Assembly: GCA_016928575.1 (NCBI GenBank)
Contig: JAFGKK010000009.1
Span: forward strand, 1-32,656
Origin: Anaerolineales bacterium
GTDB lineage: Bacteria > Chloroflexota > Anaerolineae > Anaerolineales > RBG-16-64-43
Reading direction: 5' to 3'
Length of the DNA stretch: 32,656 nt
The notes under the pieces are model-generated. The model saw nothing but the letters and a program-made list of their open reading frames with translations, had not been told where the DNA came from and did not search any database. Below, one piece after another: positions 8,755 to 17,348 of this stretch. Both the position numbers and the translations under genes were made by a program. Within the stretch, counting starts at the first letter, position 1. Every line of letters begins with the position of its first letter.

Positions 8755-8993
8755 ACCATGAATTCTGCAAAAACCTCTTGGAAGAACTTTCGCTCTACGC
8801 CGAGGGCGAAGCGGCCCCCGAGCTGTGCGCGGAAATCGAACGCCACATGGCCGAATGCCGCAACTGCCGGGTGGTGATCGACTCCCTGCGCCGAACCATC
8901 GACCTTTACCATCGCCTTCCCCAGCCGGATATGCCGGAGCGGGCGCGGGAAAGGCTGTACAAGTCGCTGGATTTATCGGACTATATGAAATAA
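8751..8993 (+). CDS. Zinc-finger (ZAS/zf-HC2) anti-sigma factor, soluble
   Basis: The 80-residue product contains the anti-sigma zinc motif H-x3-C-x2-C (H32, C36, C39 in HMAECRNC) plus an upstream Cys at 26. It overlaps the sigma gene by four bases, the usual arrangement for a sigma and its cognate anti-sigma. No membrane helix is present, so it is cytoplasmic, as in the RsrA-type redox sensors rather than membrane-anchored ones. Zinc release upon thiol oxidation would free the sigma factor; that mechanism is known for relatives and only inferred here. Confidence 0.88.
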   Translation: MNHEFCKNLLEELSLYAEGEAAPELCAEIERHMAECRNCRVVIDSLRRTIDLYHRLPQPDMPERARERLYKSLDLSDYMK

Positions 8994-9235
8994 GACAATC
9001 GATCAGCGACGAGCGACCGTCTGGAAAACCGGACGATAGACGGTGGACCTTGGACGATGGACGCGCATTCACGCGGGAATTTTCTTCGAGAGTGTAGCGT
9101 GGCTTTCCCCCGTTTATTGCCCATCGCCAAGGAGATAATCCGGCTTTGGCCCATCGTCGATGGTCGGATTTCCTGGTTCCCTTTCCCCCCAACCGGCATC
9201 CAACACGTTAACCTCAAGCCAAAAGGAGGCTTGTC

Positions 9236-9444
9236 ATGAGCGCCATTTTCAAGCAAATGAATCGAAGGTTGACCGAGTCATCCGGGTCGTTTTGGGCGCC
9301 GTTTTAGCGGGGCTGAAGCTGGGGGGCGTAACGGCCGGAACTTGGGGATGAATCCTGCTTGTCGTCGGCGTGATGCTCATGCTGTCCGGGTTGACCGGCT
9401 GGTGCTGGCTGTACAAACTGATCGGCTTCAGCACGAAGAAATGA
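9236..9444 (+). pseudogene. Broken DUF2892 (YgaP-like membrane domain) gene
   Basis: A strong SD (AAAGGAGG) precedes the ATG at 9236, but its frame ends after 23 codons. The family sequence continues in another frame (SKVDRVIRVVLGAVLAG), meets a TGA at 9349-9351, then resumes as ILLVVGVMLMLSGLTGW and ends in LYKLIGFSTKK at 9444. Intact relatives are about 60-70 residues with two membrane helices. The TGA falls where the family often has Trp (W-W-G-L), so a TGG to TGA change is likely. There are thus two lesions: one frameshift near 9253-9260 and one nonsense codon. Sequencing or assembly error is possible for either, less so for both. Confidence 0.8.
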
Positions 9445-9448
9445 AGAT

Positions 9449-9504
9449 CCCGACCCTAAGGGTTCCCAAGGGTTGCCGCAAACCTTGGGAACCCTTAGGG
9501 TCGG
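9449..9504. repeat. Second copy of the CCGACCCTAAGGG palindrome
   Basis: Arms 9449-9474 and 9481-9504 pair almost perfectly over 24 positions, with one extra G in the left arm. The left half is the same sequence as at 7586 onward. There is no T-run, so termination here would be less certain. It separates the broken DUF2892 gene from the glpD promoter. Confidence 0.85.
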
Positions 9505-9543
9505 CAAGGGTTCCCCCGCTATCCTTCCGCTCCCCCCTTTGGG

Positions 9544-9549
9544 TACAAT
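9544..9549 (+). promoter_or_regulatory. Possible -10 box for glpD
   Basis: TACAAT lies 25 bases before the start codon at 9575 and is followed by the SD CGGAGG at 9562-9567. No clear -35 box. Confidence 0.35.
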
Positions 9550-9574
9550 ATCCTCCGGAAACGGAGGTGCAGAT

Positions 9575-11170
9575 ATGCCGCAAACCGACCGGCGCGATGA
9601 GATTTGGGACCGCATCGCCGGACCGTGGGACATCCTCGTCATCGGCGGCGGGATCGTGGGGGCGGGAATCCTGCGCGAAGCCGCGCAAGAAGGCCTGCGC
9701 GCGCTACTGGTGGAGACGCACGATTTCGCCTCCGGGACCTCGAGCCGATCCTCAAAGATGGTCCACGGCGGCCTGCGCTACCTCAACACCGGGCAGGTTA
9801 TGCTCACCCTGCAGTCGGTGCGGGAACGCCAGCGGCTGCTGCGCGAAGGCCGCGGGCTGGTCGATCCGCTGAAGATCCTGCTCCTAAGTTTTCGCGACGA
9901 TTTTCCGCCCGGCTGGGTGATCGGCGCCGGATTGACGGTTTACGACATCCTGGCCGGAAAATGGCAGCACGTGCGCAAATCGCCTACCGCGGTCCAGCGC
10001 CTCTGCCCGTGCGCGGATTGCCGCTTGCTGGCCTGCGGCTACCGTTTCTTCGATGCCCAAACCGACGACGCGCGGCTGGTGCTGCGGGTGATCCGGGAAG
10101 GGGTGCGCGCCGGAGGCGCGGCGCTTAACTATACGCGCGCCTACGGTCTGTTGCGCGACCGCGGCGGACAGGTGTGCGGCGCGCAGATTCTGGATATGAT
10201 CGGCGACCGCACGGCCAATGTGCTGGCCGAGGTGGTGGTGAACGCCACCGGCGCCTGGGCCGACGAGCTGCGTGGGCAGATCGGACGGCGCCCGCGCCTG
10301 CGCCGCCTGCGCGGCAGCCACCTCTTTTTCCCGCGGGAAAAACTGCCCCTCGACCGGCAGATCACCTTTCAACATCCGAAGGACCGGCGATACATCCTCG
10401 CCTTCCCCTGGGAGGGAGTGACGCTGGTGGGCAACACCGACATCGATTGCCGCGACCCGATGGAGACAGATCCGCGGATCAGCGAACCCGAAACGGAATA
10501 CCTGATGGCAGCGGTCGGACGGGCGTTCGGCGGCCTGGGGCTTTCGCCGGACGATGTGCGTTCGACCCAAACCGGGGTCCGTTCGGTTCTCGACACCGGC
10601 CGGGCGGATCCGTCGAAGGAACCGCGCGACGAAATCCTGATGGATGAGGACGGCCTGGTGACGATCACCGGCGGTAAGCTGACGACGTTCCGCCATATGG
10701 CTCGCAAAACTCTGGGGTTCGTCCGCCGGCGCCTACCCGAGAGCCCGCGTCCCCAGCGCCGCCTGCGCGCGTTGGACAAACCCGAAAAAGAGGAGTTCAT
10801 CGGATTGGCCGGAGAAGCCGGGCTCAGCCCCGGCCTGCAGGTGCGCCTGCTCGGGCGCCACGGACACGACGCCGCCGAGGTGCTCCGCGGGGCGGCCGCC
10901 GGCGAGCTTTCACCGGTGGGGGATTCGCCGACGCTGTGGGCCGAACTGCGCTGGGCGGCGCAATCCGAGGACGTCATCCACCTCGACGATCTGCTTCTGC
11001 GGCGGACGCGTTTGGGGTTGCTCCTTCCGGAAGGCGCCGACGGCGAGATGATCCGGATCCGCGACCTGTGCAAGCCGATCCTCGGGTGGGACGACATGCG
11101 CTGGAACGTGGAACTGCAATCCTACCGCGCGTTGTGGCGGCGGTCCTACTCCCTGCGGGAGCAAAGGTGA
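9575..11170 (+). CDS. glpD: FAD-dependent glycerol-3-phosphate dehydrogenase
   Basis: The 531-residue enzyme oxidises sn-glycerol 3-phosphate to dihydroxyacetone phosphate at the membrane, passing electrons to quinone. The N-terminal dinucleotide motif DILVIGGGIVGAGILREAA is followed by the family signature SSRSSKMVHGGLRYL. The substrate domain includes RRLRGSHLFFP and FPWEGVTLVGNTD, and ITGGKLTTFRHMA marks the end of the FAD domain; the C-terminal helical domain (about 420-531) is present. Length is normal for GlpD. The ATG at 9575 is chosen because of its SD; a longer frame would run through the upstream palindrome. It is the first of three same-strand genes with an alkyl-DHAP-synthase-like enzyme and an FGGY kinase, to which it would supply DHAP. 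Confidence 0.92.
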   Translation: MPQTDRRDEIWDRIAGPWDILVIGGGIVGAGILREAAQEGLRALLVETHDFASGTSSRSSKMVHGGLRYLNTGQVMLTLQSVRERQRLLREGRGLVDPLKILLLSFRDDFPPGWVIGAGLTVYDILAGKWQHVRKSPTAVQRLCPCADCRLLACGYRFFDAQTDDARLVLRVIREGVRAGGAALNYTRAYGLLRDRGGQVCGAQILDMIGDRTANVLAEVVVNATGAWADELRGQIGRRPRLRRLRGSHLFFPREKLPLDRQITFQHPKDRRYILAFPWEGVTLVGNTDIDCRDPMETDPRISEPETEYLMAAVGRAFGGLGLSPDDVRSTQTGVRSVLDTGRADPSKEPRDEILMDEDGLVTITGGKLTTFRHMARKTLGFVRRRLPESPRPQRRLRALDKPEKEEFIGLAGEAGLSPGLQVRLLGRHGHDAAEVLRGAAAGELSPVGDSPTLWAELRWAAQSEDVIHLDDLLLRRTRLGLLLPEGADGEMIRIRDLCKPILGWDDMRWNVELQSYRALWRRSYSLREQR

Positions 11171-11323
11171 TCGGATAGGCCCGCGAGGCGAAACCGAGCG
11201 GGGCGGATCCACGGCTTGACCCGCGCCGGGGCGGGCGGATCGCCGGCCAGGCTTAAGGCCGCAATCCTTCCGGCTCGGCAAATCGGGGCGGGACCATTCG
11301 GCCGGTTTTCTTAATGGAGGTCC

Positions 11324-13057
11324 ATGACTGAAGGCGACGTCTCCCCTGCTTGGATCGAAAAGCCCCCGCCGTCCCGTTCCTACCGTTCGCTCTTCAAATG
11401 GGGCGATCCGGCCGGATACCGGCACCCGAACCGCGGGATGCTGGCGGTGCTGAAGGAAACCCTGGGGATGGACGATGCGGATTTCGCCCAGCCGCGGCGC
11501 ACCGGCTTCGAACCGTTCGATGCCGCGGAGAAGTGCGGATTGGATGAGGCGCATCTGCGGGCGCTGGAGGCGATCGCCGGGGCGGAGAACGTCAGCACCG
11601 CGACCTACGACCGCACCCGCGCCTCCTACGCCGGGGCGGCGATCGACGCGCTGCGGCTGCGCGCGCACGTCGTCGAAAACCTTCCGGATGTGGTGCTGGC
11701 GCCGCGCAGCGCGGAGGAAGTCCGGGCAGTTGTGGAGTATTGCAGCCGGGAGCGGATCCCGCTTTACGTGCGCGGCGCCGGCTCGGGGGTGACCCGCGGC
11801 GCGGAGGCGGTCAAGGGCGGGGTAAGCCTCGACATGGGCCGGCACATGAAGCGGGTCGTTTCTTTTAATGAGACCGACCAGATGATCACCGTCGAGGCCG
11901 GGATGACGGGGCCGGACCTTGAGGCGATCCTCAACGCCGCACCGGAACGGCTCGGGGCCCGGCGGCGCTACACTTGCGGCCATTTTCCGCAATCGTTCCT
12001 GTATTCCAGCGTCGGCGGCTGGGTGGTGACGCGCGGCGCGGGGCAGAATTCGACCTACTACGGCAAGATCGAGGATATCGTCCTAGCCCAGGAATACGCC
12101 ACGCCGCGCGGCCGACTCTCCACGCCGGGCTTTCCGCGCTGCGCCACCGGACCGAACATCGATCAGATTCTGATGGGCTCGGAAGGCTGTTTCGGCGTGC
12201 TCACCGCGGCCACCCTGCGCGTCTTCCGGCATGCGCCGCGGAACACCCGCCGCTTCAGCTTCCTGTTTCCGAGTTGGGAGGAGGGGCTCGACGCGGCGCG
12301 CGAATCGCTGCAGGGCGAGTTCGGCCTGCCCTCGGTCTTCCGCCTCTCGGATCCGGAGGAGACCGACGTGGCGCTGCGGATGTACCACATCCACGGCACG
12401 CCGGCGGACAGCCTGCTGCGGGCGCTCGGCTACACGCCGATGCGGCGCTGCCTGATGCTCGGATCGGCCGACGGCGACGCGGACTACGCGCGCACGGTGA
12501 AGCGGAAAATTTCCGCCCTGGCGCGGAGCCGCGGCGCGTTCCCGCTCACTCTCTTCGGGGTGACCCGCAGGTGGGAGAAGACCCGCTTCACCGACCCCTA
12601 CTTGCGCGAGGACCTGATGGACTTCGGGATCATGATCGACACGCTCGAGTGCGCCGCGCGCTGGGACCAGATCCCCGCCGTGCACGCGCAAGTGCGCGCC
12701 TTTGTCAAGAGCCGGCCGCGGACTATCTGCATGACCCATCTTTCCCACGCCTATCCGCAGGGCGCCAACCTGTATTTCATCTTCATCGCCCGCGCCGCCG
12801 ACATCGGGGAATACCTGAAGATCCAGTATGGCGTGCTGGAGGCGATCCGGAAATCCGGCGCGGCGATGAGCCACCATCATGGAATCGGCAAGCAGACCGC
12901 GCCATGGCTGGAAGAACAAATCGGAACGGCCTGCCTCGACGCGGTCCGGGCGCTCAAAACGCACTTCGACCCGGGCGGCGTGCTCAATCCCGGCGGGACC
13001 CTCGGGCTGGACCTGAGCGCGGAGCAGCGCGAGAAGCGGTGGGGGATGCGGGAATGA
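11324..13057 (+). CDS. FAD-binding oxidase resembling alkylglycerone-phosphate synthase
   Basis: The 577-residue protein belongs to the FAD_binding_4 / FAD-oxidase C family. The FAD-binding part (about 115-290) contains VLAPRSAEEVRAVVEYC, PLYVRGAGSGVTRG and SSVGGWVVTRGAGQNSTYYG. The C-terminal cap holds SHHHGIGK (His at 517-519), the histidine cluster that is conserved and catalytically important in alkylglycerone-phosphate synthase, and ends with FDPGGVLNPGGTLG. In eukaryotes that enzyme swaps the acyl chain of acyl-DHAP for a fatty alcohol, the first ether bond in ether lipids. SD GGAGG sits just before the ATG. Position between glpD and a sugar/glycerol kinase supports a glycerol-phosphate-linked substrate. 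A dehydrogenase with another hydroxy-acid substrate is the alternative. Confidence 0.8.
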   Translation: MTEGDVSPAWIEKPPPSRSYRSLFKWGDPAGYRHPNRGMLAVLKETLGMDDADFAQPRRTGFEPFDAAEKCGLDEAHLRALEAIAGAENVSTATYDRTRASYAGAAIDALRLRAHVVENLPDVVLAPRSAEEVRAVVEYCSRERIPLYVRGAGSGVTRGAEAVKGGVSLDMGRHMKRVVSFNETDQMITVEAGMTGPDLEAILNAAPERLGARRRYTCGHFPQSFLYSSVGGWVVTRGAGQNSTYYGKIEDIVLAQEYATPRGRLSTPGFPRCATGPNIDQILMGSEGCFGVLTAATLRVFRHAPRNTRRFSFLFPSWEEGLDAARESLQGEFGLPSVFRLSDPEETDVALRMYHIHGTPADSLLRALGYTPMRRCLMLGSADGDADYARTVKRKISALARSRGAFPLTLFGVTRRWEKTRFTDPYLREDLMDFGIMIDTLECAARWDQIPAVHAQVRAFVKSRPRTICMTHLSHAYPQGANLYFIFIARAADIGEYLKIQYGVLEAIRKSGAAMSHHHGIGKQTAPWLEEQIGTACLDAVRALKTHFDPGGVLNPGGTLGLDLSAEQREKRWGMRE

Positions 13058-13096
13058 CGACGAAAAAACACGGCGGCGGGAACTAAGAACCTTGTA

Positions 13097-13275
13097 ATTG
13101 CGAGGAGGCCCGAAGGGCCGACGAAGCAATCCCGATCCTATTCCATAGGGAGGAGATTGCTTCGTCGGCTGCGGGAACGCAGACCCTGTTCCCGAAGCCT
13201 TCTCGCAATGACACCCGCTTCTGCGGAGGGGATTGCTTCGTCGCCCCGACTGCGTCGGGGCTCCTCGCAATGACA
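13097..13275. repeat. Dispersed palindromic repeat (ATTGCGAG ... CTCGCAATGACA)
   Basis: One left end with ATTGCGAG and GACGAAGCAATC (13097 onward) faces GATTGCTTCGTCG and CTCGCAATGACA right ends, the latter occurring twice (13202-13213 and 13264-13275). A related element lies at 19297-19440. Such non-coding palindromes are scattered in many environmental bacterial genomes and have a MITE/REP-like look. It fills the gap between the AGPS-like and kinase genes. Confidence 0.8.
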
Positions 13276-13336
13276 AACCATACGGCGGCAAAGGCGAAGC
13301 GTCGCCGTCCACAAACGCGGAAATGGGAGAGTGATG

Positions 13337-14881
13337 ATGACGCCTGAGAACCTGCTCGCCATCGACAACGGAACCCAAAGCGTGCGCGCGCTGATTTTCG
13401 ATCCGCGCGGGAACCTGCTCGCCAAACAGCGGGTGCCGTACGAGCCGTATTACTCGGCCGCGCCCGGGCTGGCCGAGCAGGATCCGAATGTGTATTGGGA
13501 TGCGTTGTGCAAGGCCTGCCAGGGGTTGTGGCGGATGGATGGCGTCGACCGGTCCAGCATCGCCGCGGCGGCGGTGACCACCCAGCGTTCGACGATGATC
13601 AACATAGACAAAGACGGCAAGCCGCTGCGGCCGGCGATCGTCTGGCTCGACCAGCGCCGGACCGAGGGCCTGGCTCCGGTGGGCGGCTTGTGGGGCGCGG
13701 CGTTCGCCCTGGCCGGGGCGAGCGAGACGGTGGCCTACCTGCAGGCCGAGGCGGAGTGGAATTGGATCCGCACGAACCAGCCGGAAGTGGCGGAGAAGAC
13801 CCATAAATACCTGTTCCTCTCCGGCTATTTGGTCCACCGGTTAACCGGCAAGTATGTCGATTCGGTGGCCAGCCAGGTGGGGTACATGCCGTTCGATTAT
13901 CAGAAGCAGGCTTGGGCGGCCGGTTGGGATTGGAAGTGGCAAGCCCTGCCGATCAGCCGGGACCTGTTGGTGGAGCTCGTGCCGGCGGCCGGGGTGCTGG
14001 GAGAAATCACGCCGGAGGCGGCGGAAGCCACCGGAATCCCCGCCGGCCTGCCGCTGATCGCCGCCGCGGCCGACAAGGCCTGCGAGGTGCTCGGTGCCGG
14101 ATGCATCCAACCGGAATTCGGCTGCCTAAGCTTCGGCACCTCGGCCACGATCAACACCACCCACCGGCGCTACGTCGAAATCACTCCGCTGATCCCGCCC
14201 TATCCTTCGGCGGTGCCCGGCGCCTACGACCTGGAGCTGCAGATCAACCGCGGCTACTGGATGGTGAATTGGTTCAAGAACGAGTTCGGCCTGCGCGAGC
14301 AGCGGATCGCGGAGGAGCGCGGGGTGGAGCCGGAAACGCTGTTCGACGAGCTGGTGAACTCGGTCCCGCCCGGCTCGCAGGGCCTGGTGCTGCAACCCTA
14401 CTGGTCGCCGGGCTTGCGCTCGCCCGGCCCGGAGGCGCGCGGTGCGATCGTGGGCTTCGGCGACGTGCACACCCGCGCCCACATCTACCGCGCGATCCTC
14501 GAAGGGCTGGCCTACGCGCTGCGCGAGGGGGCCGAGCGCACCGCCAAGCGCAGCGGGGTTCCGATCCGCGCGCTGCGCGTGGCGGGCGGGGGGAGCCAGA
14601 GCCGGGCGGCGATGCAGATCACCGCCAACGTCTTCGGCCTGCCCGCCAGCCGGCCGCACGTCTACGAGGCCAGCGGACTGGGGGCTGCGATCGACGCGGC
14701 CGTCGGCGCCGGGGTGCATCCGGATTTCCCCACGGCGGTGAGGGAGATGACCCGCATCCGCGACACCTTCGAACCCGACCCGTACTTCCACGAGGTATAC
14801 GAGGAGCTGTACCGGGAAGCCTACCTGAAGCTGTATGCGCGGCTGCGGCCGCTGTATCAGGCGATCCGCAGCATCCGCTGA
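13337..14881 (+). CDS. FGGY-family carbohydrate kinase (glycerol kinase-like)
   Basis: The 514-residue kinase has the two-domain FGGY layout. The N-terminal phosphate-binding strand reads [20 protein letters not shown], followed by [10 protein letters not shown] and [11 protein letters not shown] (conserved active-site D-Q-R). The C-terminal ATP-binding part has [14 protein letters not shown] and the [18 protein letters not shown] ... [10 protein letters not shown] signature. Three start codons are stacked (GTG 13331, ATG 13334, ATG 13337); the last has the best spacing from GGGAG at 13325-13329. With GlpD and an alkyl-DHAP-synthase-like enzyme upstream, glycerol or dihydroxyacetone is the likely substrate, but FGGY kinases also act on pentuloses, so I do not assign glpK. 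Confidence 0.85.
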   Translation: MTPENLLAIDNGTQSVRALIFDPRGNLLAKQRVPYEPYYSAAPGLAEQDPNVYWDALCKACQGLWRMDGVDRSSIAAAAVTTQRSTMINIDKDGKPLRPAIVWLDQRRTEGLAPVGGLWGAAFALAGASETVAYLQAEAEWNWIRTNQPEVAEKTHKYLFLSGYLVHRLTGKYVDSVASQVGYMPFDYQKQAWAAGWDWKWQALPISRDLLVELVPAAGVLGEITPEAAEATGIPAGLPLIAAAADKACEVLGAGCIQPEFGCLSFGTSATINTTHRRYVEITPLIPPYPSAVPGAYDLELQINRGYWMVNWFKNEFGLREQRIAEERGVEPETLFDELVNSVPPGSQGLVLQPYWSPGLRSPGPEARGAIVGFGDVHTRAHIYRAILEGLAYALREGAERTAKRSGVPIRALRVAGGGSQSRAAMQITANVFGLPASRPHVYEASGLGAAIDAAVGAGVHPDFPTAVREMTRIRDTFEPDPYFHEVYEELYREAYLKLYARLRPLYQAIRSIR

Positions 14882-14892
14882 CCGGTCCGGCG

Positions 14893-14913
14893 GCCGCCGC
14901 CGTGCGCGGCGGC
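14893..14913 (+). other. GC-rich hairpin after the kinase gene
   Basis: GCCGCCGC and GCGGCGGC form an 8-bp stem with a 5-base loop twelve bases past the stop. There is no T-run directly after it; a better terminator follows at 14972. Confidence 0.4.
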
Positions 14914-14971
14914 TCCTGATTCGATTTAACAAATACGGCCCCCCGTTCCTTCTCCACGGATTCCATGCCGG

Positions 14972-14992
14972 AAAAGGGCTTGCCCCTTTTTT
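14972..14992 (+). terminator. Rho-independent terminator
   Basis: AAAAGGG (14972-14978) pairs with CCCTTTT (14984-14990) around CTTGC, and the T-run extends to 14992. It should end the kinase transcript. With A's on the 5' side it could also work weakly on the other strand. Confidence 0.65.
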
Positions 14993-15036
14993 ATCCTGAT
15001 CGAAAAATATTAATTCCCGAAGCCGCCACGGTTGCG

Positions 15037-15042
15037 TATACT
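15037..15042 (+). promoter_or_regulatory. Possible -10 box for the HEAT-repeat gene
   Basis: TATACT lies 47 bases before the ATG at 15089. The -35 region is not recognisable. Confidence 0.35.
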
Positions 15043-15088
15043 GAAATACTCGCCTGATGTCGGTTCAACCTCTTGCGGAGGCACCCTC

Positions 15089-16342
15089 ATGAATCCCGAA
15101 GATCCGCCGCTTCCGGAAACCGTCGAAAACCCGCGCGCTGTATCCTCCCTCCTGAAGCGGATGGAATTCGGAAGGGACACAAGAAGCGAATCCGCGGCCG
15201 GGATCCGTTGCCGCGCCGTGAAGGAGTTGGCCGAGACGCGCGATCGGCGGGCGGTGCCGGCGTTGATCCGCGCGCTGGAGGACCCGGATCTGTACGTATG
15301 CATGACCGCGGCGACGAAGCTGGGCGAGATCGGCGACCGGCGCGCCGTCCGTCCGCTGCTCAAAGCGCTGCGGCGGCCCGCCCAATGGGAGGAATTGCGC
15401 TCCGCGGCGGGGGAAAACCTGGGAAGGATCGGCGACGAGCGGATCGTACCGGTATTGGTGAAGCTGCTGAACCATAAGGACGTTTTCATCGTCGACGGCG
15501 CAATCATCGGTTTGGCGGTGATCGGCGGACCCGGTTTGGCTCCCCTGGTGCGGGCGCTGCAGCACCGGAATCCGCAGGTTCGCGCCAGGGCCGCCATGGA
15601 ATTGGGTTATTGCAGCGATCCCTGCATCTTGGAAGGTTTGCTTTCGCTTCTCAGCGACGGATCGGCCAAAGTCCGGTTTCGGTCGGCGCAGGCGCTGGGT
15701 GAAATTGGCGACGGGCGGGCGCGGGAGCCGCTGCGCAAAGCAACCGCGGATCCCGATCCCGACGTGCGCGCCACCGCGGTCCGCGCGCTCGGTTGTTTGG
15801 AGGGAACGGACGCGCGGGAGGCGATGGGGACGTTCGCCGGGTCGCAGGATCCGGGGATCCGGAGGGCCGCCTTCGAAGCGCTGTGGCTCATCGACGGGAT
15901 GACCCGCGCGCTGATCCGCAAGGCGCTGACGGATCCGGACCCCGGCGTGCGGTGGATGACCGGCCGGGCGATCCAAACCGGGTTCCCGCCGATTCCCGCG
16001 ATGCGCGATCGGCCGCTGCCGAAGATTTCCTGGCGGCCGGAAACCCGCGCCGAGGAGATCGATTTTTGGATTGCGACCGAGCAATGGGAGCGATGCGCCT
16101 GTGCGGGGCCGGAGGCTCTCGATCCGATCCTGGAGGCGTTTCCGCAGTGCGAATCATGCGATCCGGACCCGGCCCGGTCGGTGCTGCGGCTTCTCCAGGA
16201 AAACGCGGTTCCCTGGGAACAGCGGCGGAAAGCGGTCCATTGGCTGCGCGGCGAGCCGGCCGGCGGAAAGCGCCGGCGGATGATGGATTTATCGGCGGGA
16301 GGGATGCGGGATGGGGGCGCTGATCTACCCGGCACTTTCTGA
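15089..16342 (+). CDS. HEAT-repeat (PBS-lyase-like) protein
   Basis: The 417-residue protein is built mainly of about eight HEAT-like repeats of 30-31 residues between roughly 45 and 290, each with the D-x-R-A-V-x-x-L-x-x-A-L ... R-x-x-A-x-x-A-L-G-x-I-G pattern (for example DGRAREPLRKATADPD then VRATAVRALGCLEG). Such repeats stack into a solenoid that binds proteins; no catalytic residues of phycobilin lyases can be assumed. The C-terminal 120 residues are not repeats and contain four Cys (CACAGPE, QCESCD). GCGGAGG just before the ATG supports the start. It is convergent with the FtsZ-like gene. Partner and role unknown. Confidence 0.85.
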   Translation: MNPEDPPLPETVENPRAVSSLLKRMEFGRDTRSESAAGIRCRAVKELAETRDRRAVPALIRALEDPDLYVCMTAATKLGEIGDRRAVRPLLKALRRPAQWEELRSAAGENLGRIGDERIVPVLVKLLNHKDVFIVDGAIIGLAVIGGPGLAPLVRALQHRNPQVRARAAMELGYCSDPCILEGLLSLLSDGSAKVRFRSAQALGEIGDGRAREPLRKATADPDPDVRATAVRALGCLEGTDAREAMGTFAGSQDPGIRRAAFEALWLIDGMTRALIRKALTDPDPGVRWMTGRAIQTGFPPIPAMRDRPLPKISWRPETRAEEIDFWIATEQWERCACAGPEALDPILEAFPQCESCDPDPARSVLRLLQENAVPWEQRRKAVHWLRGEPAGGKRRRMMDLSAGGMRDGGADLPGTF

Positions 16343-16478
16343 AAACGGCAAGAGCATCCGTTGGAAGTCGGCCGAACCGAATTTCCCCACCGAGCATTGG
16401 AAGCCCTCGTTCAGCGAATCGGGTTTGCGCCGCCGCCCAGCCGGTGGCGAAGAGGACTCCCGGCCGGAGATGGCTCTA

Positions 16479-17177
16479 TTAAAAGGAATAAGGGATAGGA
16501 TCTTCGATCCCGGCGAACAGCGCCCGCACCTCGCCGGCATCGAGCCGCGGATTGTTCTTTTCGGCGGACGCCTTGAGCCAATCCTCCACGCCCTTCAGGA
16601 TGAACGAATCGGCGCCGGCCAGCGCCGTTTGCATCGGCGTATCCGGAGGAAATTTCCGCAGCAGTTCGGCGTTGGGGATGATCATCACGTCGCGCGCGCG
16701 CTCGGGGAGCGCGCGAATCCGTTCCAGGCCTTCCCGGGCGATATGAGCGCGGCGCAGCCCTTCGAAATCGGCCGGAGTGAAAACGAAGAACAGCGGGATG
16801 ATCGCCAGCTCGTGGACGATCTCGGCGACGACGGGGAGGGCGCCGGTGCCCGTGCCGCCGCCGAATCCGGCGACGACGAACAGCAGGTCGGTTCTCTTGA
16901 GCAGGTCGTCCAGGGCAGCGACGGATTCCTCGGCGGCCTTGCGCCCCAGGCGCGGATCCCCGCCGGCTCCCTGGCCGCGGACCGCCTTCTTCCCGATCTG
17001 CAGCGAGGCCGCCGCCGGAGAGAGCAACAGGGATTTCGAATCGGTGTCGACCGCCGCAAAGCGCACCTCGGGCGGCGCCTGCCGGCTGATCCGGCGGATC
17101 ACGTTTGACCCGCATCCGCCCACGCCGAGAAAGGTCGTCCGCGTTCCGTCGATCCCGATCCGGTTGTTCTCCGCCAT
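16479..17177 (-). CDS. Truncated FtsZ/tubulin-like GTPase (GTPase domain only)
   Basis: The 232-residue protein aligns by eye with the FtsZ GTPase domain: LGVGGCGSNVIRRI (T1), AAVDTDSKSLLLS (T2), VRGQGAGGDPRLGRKAAEES (T3), VVAGFGGGTGTGALPVVAEI (tubulin signature, GGGTGTG at 106-112), and IIPNAELLRKF. It ends with RLDAGEVRALFAG, matching the FtsZ T7 loop NLDFADV with N changed to R (211), D kept (213) and D changed to E (216). FtsZ is usually 350-450 residues; the C-terminal domain and the conserved tail are missing, and only 136 bp separate its stop from the convergent gene. SD GGAGGAG supports the start. It may bind GTP but is unlikely to replace cell-division FtsZ; a regulator or co-polymer is possible. 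Confidence 0.85.
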   Translation of the reverse strand: MAENNRIGIDGTRTTFLGVGGCGSNVIRRISRQAPPEVRFAAVDTDSKSLLLSPAAASLQIGKKAVRGQGAGGDPRLGRKAAEESVAALDDLLKRTDLLFVVAGFGGGTGTGALPVVAEIVHELAIIPLFFVFTPADFEGLRRAHIAREGLERIRALPERARDVMIIPNAELLRKFPPDTPMQTALAGADSFILKGVEDWLKASAEKNNPRLDAGEVRALFAGIEDPIPYSF

Positions 17178-17348
17178 CGTGCGTCTCCTCCGGTTCTCTC
17201 CTTGCGCCGCCGCCGCGCCGGCGCAGCGGTTTTCTCACACGTCAATCGCCGGGCGTGATTCTATTCTATACACTAAAGCCCGCCGGAAGGCGGCCGGAGA
17301 TGGATTCCCGCGGAATTTTGGAATTTGCCCCGCGGCGGAGCATCTTGT

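Noticed and set aside
9349-9351. UGA as selenocysteine or recoded Trp in the DUF2892 frame
   Set aside because: UGA serves as a normal stop for many genes here, the position is Trp rather than Cys in the family, no SECIS-like hairpin follows, and the gene also has a frameshift.
15089-16342. Phycobilisome lyase function for the HEAT-repeat protein
   Set aside because: The repeats alone match PBS-lyase HEAT profiles, which are common in non-photosynthetic bacteria; no phycobiliprotein genes are near.
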